NCBI GenBank assembly: GCA_963575745.1
Contig: CAUYUJ010015955.1
Coordinates: 1 to 64,000 of the forward strand
DNA length: 64,000 nt
Direction: 5' to 3'
DNA from: Prorocentrum cordatum
Lineage: Eukaryota > Sar > Dinophyceae > Prorocentrales > Prorocentraceae
Under the pieces are notes generated by a model. The model was given only the letters and a program-made list of their open reading frames with translations. It was not told the DNA's origin and did not search any database. Each line of letters starts with the position of its first letter. Positions within the stretch are counted from its first letter, which is position 1. The position numbers were made by a program, and so were the translations under genes. This document shows, one piece after another, positions 56,816 through 64,000 of this stretch.

Positions 56816-57900
56816 CATGCTTTGGCTTCTGGGGGGCTGTCGTGGAGGTATTTAGGTGCTGTTTCGGGGTTGCTCTGGGGCCTGCTACCTGTTGATGCCC
56901 ACCCTTGCGACCCTGCTATGCTGTCTTGGGCGTCCTTTCTTGGGTTCTCGTAGGGGTCTTCTGAACCCTCTTGGAGCCCTTATGGGCCCCACCTGGAGCC
57001 ATTTTGGGCGATCTTGGGGCCACCTTGATACATCATAATTCCAATGGCAGCGAAAAGGCGACGTCCAACATTAGTGAACGCCGAAATGTTCTGAAGGGTT
57101 TGGGCCTCTTGAGGGCTGTATTGGACCATCTCGGATACCTTTGGAGCTGCCTTGGGGCCTTTTGGGGCTGTCTTGGGGTGAGAGCATGGGGCTGTTCCGA
57201 GGCCATGCTGGGGCCTGTCTTCCCTTGATGCTGGGTCCCAATTGGAGCCATCTTGGGCGATCCTGGGACCATCTTGAGACTTCAGAATCCCGTCGTCAGC
57301 GAAAAGGCGAGAAAACCGAAACCACTGAAAGCGTACAGCTGTCTGAATGGTTGGGTCCTCTCGGGCGCTGTCTTCGACCATCTCGGGTCACCTTGGGGCT
57401 ATCTTGGGACCTTTCGGATTCGTCTTGGGGGTCAGTTGGGGCTGTTTCGGGCCATCATGTGGCCTGCCACCCCTGGGTGCCCGCTCTTGGGCCGCCCTGG
57501 GGCCCTCTTGTGTCCTTCTTGGAGCTGTCTTGGGCCTCTACCAGGGCGCTCTTGGATGTCTTCGGAACCCTTTTGGGGCCCTTCGAGGCCCCTCTTGCAG
57601 CCATCGTGGGCGATCTTTGAGTTATCTTGAGGGTTTAAAGTTTCAGGCATCGAAGATGCGAGACCGGCAAACCATTGAAGCACATTACCTTTTTGAATGT
57701 TTTTTGCCGCCTTGATACCTCTGTTGGACTGTCTTGGGCCATCTTGGGATCCCTTGGGGCTATATCGAGGTCTCTCGGGGTCGTCTGGGGGGCAGCTTTG
57801 GGCGTGCCACCCACTGTTTCGCTTTTTCGGCACCGCTCTTGGGCTCTGGGAAGTCCCTGGGGGAGATTCTTGGGCTGTCGTGAGGGCCCTGAGAGCTGCG
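56816..57900 (+). repeat. Compound repeat: 12-mer arrays with conserved spacers (second block)
   Basis: Same family as 52,640-53,588. Spacers (CAGCGAAAAGGCGA, CATTGAAG or CACTGAAAGCGTAC) are at about 57,026, 57,288 and 57,637. CGGGCCATC and CCTGCCACCC phrases recur between them. Confidence 0.75.
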
Positions 57901-58029
57901 CCCTGGTTTTGGGGGTGGGGGTGGAGGTGCCCAGGGTTTCCCGGGACCTTGCCGGGGTATTTCTGGTCCAGATTCTAGTTCGCCTTTCGCCCGTTGGACC
58001 GTCGGGCTGGAGCTTCCTAGTTTCGATTC

Positions 58030-58420
58030 CAGATCAGCTTGGACCTTGCGCCCCCTGAAGTTAGTCGCTGCCAGCAGCCCCGCGGGACCCCACGCCCTGC
58101 CTTTCGGACTTCTGAGCTCGTGACCGCCACCCTGTGGCCACAGTGCTCGCGTTTGCTACTGGCTCCGCTCAGCCTCATATCGCCCCTGTCTTGTGCCCTC
58201 AAAGCGTCGTTGCCGCTCCTGGCATGGCCCAGCTCTATTCCATGTCCTGTCTTTCGGACTTTTGAGCTCGTGGCCGCCACCCTGTGGCCACAGTGCTCGC
58301 GTTTGCTACTGGCTCCGCTCAGCCTCATACCGCCCCTGCCTTGTGCCCTCAAAGCGTCGTTGCCGCTCCTTTGCCGTGGTGGATATCCTTATGGGAGCCC
58401 CAGAGACTCCGCAGGGTAGA
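58030..58420 (+). repeat. 150 bp tandem repeat
   Basis: CTTTCGGACTTCTGAGCTCG and GCCACAGTGCTCGCGTTTGC recur 150 bp apart (58,101 and 58,251). Diverged partial copies follow near 58,560-58,640 and 58,890. Confidence 0.9.
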
Positions 58421-58836
58421 TGGGAGCCCTCCGCACCCTACTGGCTCTAAGCTTGAACGCAGAACCATTCGACTTGATAATGCCTCGCGGTTTTTTTGCG
58501 CTCGGCGCTGCGGCAGGACAGTTAGACTTGATAATACGTCGGGGGCGTGAAACAAACAAAAAAGCGTCGTTGCCGCCCGTGGCATGGCCCGGCCCCATGG
58601 CCCTTGCCTTTCGGTCTCCAAAGTTCGTCGTCGCGACCAGCCTCGCTCGACCCCTGCCTTGCGCTCCCGCGTGCGCGTCGGCGCGGCTGGCCCCATCCGA
58701 CCCCGTGCCCCTGCCTTTCGTCTTAAGTCGGGCCTGTCCCTCTACAGGAGGAACATCTAATAATAGTTTAAAAATAGTCTGGGGACGATTTTCAGACTAT
58801 TTTCGACTATTTTCGACTTTTTAGATTTTTCGCCTC

Positions 58837-58874
58837 AAAAAATCCGCCTGCAGGAGGACATGCCCGACCTAACT
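58837..58874 (+). repeat. 38 bp dispersed repeat, copy 2
   Basis: AAAAAATCCGCCTGCAGGAG then GACATGCCCGACCTAACT. One difference from 37,393-37,430, with unrelated flanks. Confidence 0.9.
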
Positions 58875-59214
58875 TTCGTCCCTGAAAGCTGGCCGCCGCC
58901 GGTACTCGTGTTCAGCCCCACGGTTGGTGGCCCCCAGAGCTCGTCGCCGCTGTCAGCCTTGCTTGCCCCACGCCCCTGCCCTGCACGATGAGCGGGGAGA
59001 AGATGTGGAGGAAGAGGGGCTCCACCGCCCCTGTGTGACCGTTACTTCGGGCGGTCGCAGTGCGCCGAACTTCGCGCGCCAGCCCCGCGCGCAGGCGGCG
59101 GGCTTGTCCGGCGAAGAGAGCCCGCCGGCTGGTGGCGCTTTTGCTGGCGGCGGTTGCCACGGCCAGCCCCGCGCTTGTTCTTTGGGCTGCGCTGGCCTGG
59201 TCCAAGCCATGGCT

Positions 59215-59310
59215 TGATCTTGCTGCTGCTGCTGATGCCTTGGCCTGCTGCCTCCTGCTGTCTTCCGCTGCCTCCTGCTGCCTCCTGCCTCCTGCTGCCT
59301 CTCGCTGCGT
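59215..59310. repeat. GCTGCCTCCT low-complexity repeat
   Basis: TGCTGCTGC and CTGCCTCCTGC units. Surrounding open frames (59,060-59,566) are Leu/Cys-rich for this reason and are not called. 59,580-60,030 holds no recognised gene. Confidence 0.7.
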
Positions 59311-60034
59311 CCTGCTTCCACGTGATTCCACTACTGCCCTTCGCCGCGTTTTGCTCGTCCTGTTTCTGCACCTCCTTCCGCTCATCCTGCAACTGCTCAT
59401 CTTCGTTCATCTCCTGCTCGTGCTTGTGTTCCTGCGCTGCACGTGCTCTTGCTCCTTCTCTTCCTGTGCTCCCGCTCTCCGACTTCTACTTCTGCTGCCA
59501 CTGCCGCTGCTGGTCCCTGTTTGCGCAGCCCATCCTCTGATACAGCTGGCGCAGACAACAAATTAGGTACAGAAGGGCTTGGAGCGCACACGTTGTGAAC
59601 ACATTGGCGTATCACTGTGTGGAGAGACTGCTTGTCACCTGCAGTGGGCTTGCAGCAACGCGCTCACAGCAAACGCGTACGCTTGCTCCTGCAATCATTC
59701 CAACAGCCACCCCACGCGGAACGAGAACGCCTCTGAGCTTTGCGGTTTGTGTGGGTCTGCTGATGTACTTGACTCCGTGCACCAAAGAGGGCTGTGCGAG
59801 GCGGAAAGGGATGAGCGGACGAGCATAATTCTTTACGCTTCGCGTATCCCCACCAGCCCATCTCACAACAGCAACTCATGCGAAGCATGCCGACAGTCGT
59901 GTTTTTCAGGCGTGTGTCCGTTTGGCCCCGCATATCTCCCCTGTTCCTCCTTCCTCTCGCCTCCTTGTACATCCTCCTTGTGGGGGGAGCGGGAGAAGGA
60001 CGAGGCGGAGGAGGAGGGAGAGAAAGCGCTCCTC

Positions 60035-60440
60035 GTGATTTGAGTCGTTTGGGGTTTCTCGTCCTGGTGTGAGTCGTTCGGGCCCTTCTTCCTGGTGTGA
60101 GTCGTTCGGGCTCTTCGTGGTGTGAGTCGTTCGGGCTCTTCGTCCTGGTGTGAGTCGTTCGGGCTTCTCGTGGTGTGAGTTGTTCGGGCCCCTCATCCTG
60201 GTGTGAGTCGTTCGGGCCCCTCCTCCTGGTGTGACTCGTTCGGGCTCCTCGTGGTGTGAGTCGTTCGAGGCGCGCGTCGTGGTGTGAGTCGCTCGGGCTC
60301 CTCGTGGTGTGAATGGGTCGGGCGCCTCGTCCTGGTAGGAGTCGTTCGGGGTCCTCCTTCTGGCGTGAGTCGTTCGGGTTCTTCGTGGTGTGAGTCGTTC
60401 GGGCCCCTCGTCCTGGTGTGAGTCGTTCGGGCTCCTCGTG
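60035..60440 (+). repeat. 22/28 bp repeat GTGTGAGTCGTTCGGG
   Basis: GGTGTGAGTCGTTCGGGCTC occurs about sixteen times, with either CTCGT or CTCGTCCT between, giving alternating spacing of about 22 and 28 bp. Confidence 0.95.
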
Positions 60441-60665
60441 GGGCCTCTTGGCGGCCTCTTGGAGCCTCTTGGGGCCTTTTGGGGGCCTCTTGGGGGCCTC
60501 TTGGGGGCCTCTTGGGGGCCTCCTGAGGCCTCTGGGGGCCTCTTGGGGGCCTCTTGGGGGCCTCTTGGGGGCCTCTTGGGGCCACTTGGGGGCCTCTTGG
60601 GGGCCTCTTGGAGGCCTCTTGGGAGGCTCCTGGGGGCCTCTTGGGGCCATCTTGGGGCCTCTTGC
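60436..60665 (+). repeat. 12-mer array CTTGGGGGCCTC, best preserved copy
   Basis: About nineteen units, many exact, making this the cleanest array of the family in the window. Confidence 0.95.
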
Positions 60666-60708
60666 GACCTCCTCAGAAGCGCAAAGAAGCGCTGCCCCTT
60701 GAAAAGGA

Positions 60709-60821
60709 CAAAATGAGCCCAAAACCATCGTAAAATCAATGATTTTGCTATGAAGGAAGATGAGCGCGGCCTCCTCGGGAGGCCAAAATGGGGCCAAAGC
60801 CATCGTAAAAGCAATGATTTA
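60709..60821 (+). repeat. Direct repeat pair of about 36 bp
   Basis: CCAAAACCATCGTAAAATCA plus ATGATTT (about 60,718) and CCAAAGCCATCGTAAAAGCA plus ATGATTT (about 60,794), about 76 bp apart. Confidence 0.85.
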
Positions 60822-61440
60822 GAGGAGGGGGCTACAAGAGTGCCCCCCCCGTCGGGGCCAGAATCCTCGTGAGGGTCGTCGTTTTTTGGCCCTCCCAGGC
60901 GTCAAAAAAGACCCCCCTGACCACCCGCGGAACTCTCTCTCCAGGCCCAGGGGGAGGGGGTAGGGGGAGGGGTAAACCCCTCCCCGAAGGGGAAGAAGGG
61001 GGGTTGAGGACAGAGGGGGCTCTCTAAACCACTCACGCCCTAAAGGGCTGGTGGGATTATGGTGCAAGCTATCACCGATTTGAATATGTGGAGCGATCAA
61101 TTGGCCCCCAGAGTACGCTGCATTCCCCCATACGTGGTAAGAGCAATCTGGTCTCATTGGGGTTCGTGGCGGAAGACGCGAAGTGACAGTGTAGCAGAGC
61201 GCTGTCAGGGCAAGCGTGGCCCACGACGCGCTGGCACCACTGCCTGCTCTTCTCTGTTGTGGCCGGCTCGACTTCCCCGAGCTGTGCTTGCCCTTGGTGC
61301 TCTTCCTTCTCTTACCTGGGTCGTTGAATGGGTCTGCCGAGGATTCGCCACGTTGCCGCCCGTGCCCTCCGGTGGGCGCATCGTGGGCGCCCCGTGCGCT
61401 GGGTGCACTGCATCGCAGCTCGTACCGCATAGCTTGCACC
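60822..61440. other. Unassigned sequence
   Basis: No recognised gene or RNA; short G and C runs at 60,950-61,010. Confidence 0.35.
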
Positions 61441-61710
61441 GTGTATATATATATATATATACACATACTCCGAACTTCTTCTCAATCAGCCGGGGGGTGA
61501 CAAACGTGAGCACGCGGCGCGGCCAACCCCCCCCGGCACCACCCCCGCGCCCTGGCGGGGAAGGGAACGAACCCCAGACCCCCCCTGGCACTCCCGCGGA
61601 CGCGCCGCGGCCAACCCCCTCGGGCACTCCAAGGGGGGGCGATTATGCAGCGATCCAGAGTTTATATATACATATATATATATACATATATATACACACG
61701 TATATCAGAG
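61441..61710. repeat. TA microsatellites and a GGCCAACCCCC duplication
   Basis: (TA)n at 61,443-61,461 and 61,663-61,705. GCGGCCAACCCCC occurs at about 61,521 and 61,608. Confidence 0.8.
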
Positions 61711-61879
61711 TGAGGGTGCCGAACGCTCATCCTTTGTTCCCGGGTGCGTGGCTGAAGTGGGGATTCGCGGGGAGGTTTTTGCTTGTTGTTGTTGTTGAGC
61801 ATTATTTATTTTAAAGAATAATTATTGTTGGGCCCCCTGGTGCGCGCCCCCCCTGCGCCGCCTAGGCCGCAGCTACATT

Positions 61880-62250
61880 TTCATCATTTTCGTGAGGAAG
61901 CCTCAGAAAAGAGGGTGTGTACAGGATCCGGTTGTTTTGTTGTAATCCGCTTTCCCTTGCAAAAAACAATAGAAAATGACATTTCTTGTTCTAATATAAT
62001 CAAATTTCAAGAATCCCTTGCAAAAAATAAGGTAAAGTGGACATTCGCGCGCGCAAGACGAAATCCTTCCAAAACCTTAGTGTTCGGAGCGATTTTAACA
62101 TAAAAACATCAAAAAACCAATGGTTTTTCAAAAAAATGTCAAAATTTCATCCCGCGCGCTCTTGCGGATTCGTAGGAAACCCAACACTTTTTAAACATTT
62201 CTGTCAAACGGGCTTTTGCGAGCAACTTTTTCGAACTTCTGCGACAACGG
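61880..62250. other. AT-rich island
   Basis: Markedly AT-richer than its surroundings, with CCCTTGCAAAAAA twice (about 61,954 and 62,017) and several A runs. No open frame of note. It could be an intron, UTR or insertion of different origin. Confidence 0.5.
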
Positions 62251-62589
62251 TTGCGCACCTGCCAGGGCCATCATCCCTGTCAAATAATACCATGCGGGAC
62301 ACATTCGTTTTTTCTTCGCGCGCGCACGCCGTCGTCGTCGGCCGCGGGGCCCTGAATAGTAGCCACGGTCGTCCGCATGCCACGAAGTGAAGTGTCCGAA
62401 CGTCATAGGGCGGGAAGCTGGGTGTGGGTGGTGGCGAAGAGTCGTTTGGAAATTTGGTAGAGCTTGAACCGGCCCCCCCACAAAGTGGGGGTATTGCCCG
62501 CCTCCTATGAAAACCCTGGCACTGGTGAGAACGGAGTGTCCCCAGTCTTAAATGATTGTTGTTGTTGTTGTTGTCGTGGTCGTCCCCCC

Positions 62590-62870
62590 CCCCCCGACCC
62601 GCCCGCGACCTACCCGCGACCCACCCCGCGACCCACCCCGCGACCTATCCGCGACCCACCCCGCGACCCACCCCGCGACCCACCCCGCGACCCGCCCGCG
62701 ACCCACCCGCGACCCACCCCGCGACCCACCCCACGACCCACCCGCGACCCACCCGCGACCCACCCCGCGACCCACCCCGCGACCCACCCCGCGATTCACC
62801 CCGCGACCTGGCCCGCGGCCCGTCCGCGACCCACCCGCGACCCACCCGCGACCCACCCCGCGATCCACCC
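62590..62870 (+). repeat. 10-11 bp repeat CCCGCGACCCA
   Basis: About 26 units alternating CCGCGACCCAC and CGCGACCCACC. Confidence 0.97.
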
Positions 62871-63039
62871 ACATTGCTTTAACGAAGAAATCGGCGCCTG
62901 CGGCGGGCTCACCGCATAATTTGTGAAAGTTAGGCGCCTGCGGCGGGCTTCTTCCGAGCCTCGCAGACTGACGACGTCCTCGCCGCCCCCTCACTCTTGT
63001 CCGCAACTGCGGGGTGCTACGTATATAGAGAAACACGTA

Positions 63040-63200
63040 GCGCACACCAACTAGCTTACACCACATAGCTTCCACCACATATTTTGCACTACACAGCTTG
63101 CACCACAAAGCTTGCACCGCATAGCTTATGCCACATAGCTATCGCCACACGGCTTTGGCCACATAGCTTACACCACATGGTCTCACCACACAGCTTAAAC
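63040..63200 (+). repeat. 13-14 bp repeat CACATAGCTTGCAC
   Basis: About eleven imperfect units (CACCACATAGCTT, CACTACACAGCTTG, CCACATAGCTTA). Confidence 0.9.
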
Positions 63201-63470
63201 ATCGAGAGTGCGATACTCACTGTTAGGGCCTCGCGTTGGCAAACACCTGGTTTGTGTTATGTTGGGCTTCCCTTATCTGCAATCGTGCTCCAGTCTTGTC
63301 TGGTTCGACCTCCGTCCTGCTGGGGTCGGATCGGCATGCCAGAGCTTCAGAGGCACCTCGACAGCGTTGCCGCCGAGAATCTGTACCCCCTCCTTCACTG
63401 GCCTCCAACGCCCCCTCCTGTTTCTTCTGTTTGTCGTGCAGACATGCTGTCTTTCCACACGGCCCTCGCA
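63201..63470. other. Unassigned sequence
   Basis: Short frames only; no recognised gene. Confidence 0.35.
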
Positions 63471-63506
<36 letters not shown>

Positions 63507-64000
63507 ACGGTTCTCTGCGGCTGCCCCCGTTCCGCGCATTGCCCCTGGGTGCTGGGAACTCTCTTGGCTGGCTGGTGTCCCCAGTCTTCTCCGCCTCTCT
63601 CGCAGTGCGTGGCTACACACATATATATATATACACACATACACGTACATATACACATTTACATATACATACACATATACATATACGTATTCAGATACAT
63701 GTTCATGTATATATTCATTTACATTTACACACATATACATACACACACGTATACGTATACATACACGTGTCCGTATAACGATACATATGCATATATGCAT
63801 CTATGTCCACAACACATATACATACATACACATGTATTTAGTTGTACATATTCTTATGCGCACACATGCACATATACATGTACACATGCATATCCATGTC
63901 CATGTGCATATACATAATACATCTACACATACATACACACATGACTATACACATGCAGATACCTATAAACATACATACACATATACATGTATGTGTATGT
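63471..64000. repeat. TA and CATA/TACA-rich simple sequence
   Basis: (TA)n at 63,473-63,503, then from 63,610 to the end of the window irregular ACATATACATACAC-type sequence. Tyr/Ile/His-rich open frames here are artefacts. Confidence 0.9.

Noticed and set aside
60390-60716. GASWGPLG- or RPPRGPQEAPK-repeat 'proteins' over the 12-mer arrays
   Set aside because: The 12 bp unit equals four codons, which explains the open frames. The same pattern occurs in at least eight unrelated places, with no start or end conserved.
61443-61461. (TA)n run as a TATA promoter
   Set aside because: It is a microsatellite like those at 61.66 and 63.47 kb, with no gene placed downstream.

Overview
The window looks like repeat-dominated nuclear DNA of a large, GC-rich eukaryotic genome. 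A dinoflagellate is the best guess, at moderate confidence. The hints are a near match to the dinoflagellate spliced leader just upstream of the one convincing multi-exon gene (about 41,880), a GC-AG intron with GAG|GC at both junctions, a patch of telomere-like TTTAGGG units, decayed EN-RT retroposons, and very low gene density. No rRNA, tRNA, CRISPR array, bacterial operon or complete gene of known function was seen. One 100-N assembly gap lies at 36,432-36,531.

Left part (1-16 kb). A 1.6 kb heptamer satellite ends in telomere-like sequence. It is followed by composite element A, a Cys-rich zinc-ribbon-like gene with a broken second module, and arrays of a degenerate 12-mer (CTTGGGGGCCTC). 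Composite element B then abuts a decayed non-LTR retrotransposon (7.64-16.08 kb; ORF1-like coiled coil, APE-type endonuclease, reverse transcriptase). About 3.4 kb of higher-order tandem repeats splits this retrotransposon between endonuclease and RT.

Middle part (16-41 kb). Composite element C, a foldback element (21.7 kb), 3 kb of GAT/GAG microsatellite and inverted composite element D come first. Then there is a La-motif relic (29.86 kb) and a frameshifted RT fragment on the minus strand (31.66-32.38 kb) next to an exactly duplicated 274 bp block. Further foldback elements, another 2 kb GAT block, the gap, and copies of a dispersed repeat (21.2, 37.7 and 40.5 kb) follow.

Right part (41-64 kb). 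The best gene is a secretory coiled-coil protein (41,994-43,627). Its exons are separated by short introns made largely of inverted repeats, and an in-frame TGA precedes a GPI-like hydrophobic tail. After it come a third 2 kb GAT block, several tandem and dispersed repeat families, a compound '12-mer plus spacer' family that also borders composite element E (53.6-56.7 kb), CCCGCGACC and CACATAGCTT arrays, and a TA/CA-rich end.

The main unexplained entity is the composite element family A-E. Its parts recur in fixed order: a conserved 42 bp left end, a pyrimidine-rich stretch, an optional TCA microsatellite, an array of a roughly 90 bp unit, and a conserved right end (37 bp or slightly longer). 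Five copies lie in 64 kb, in both orientations.
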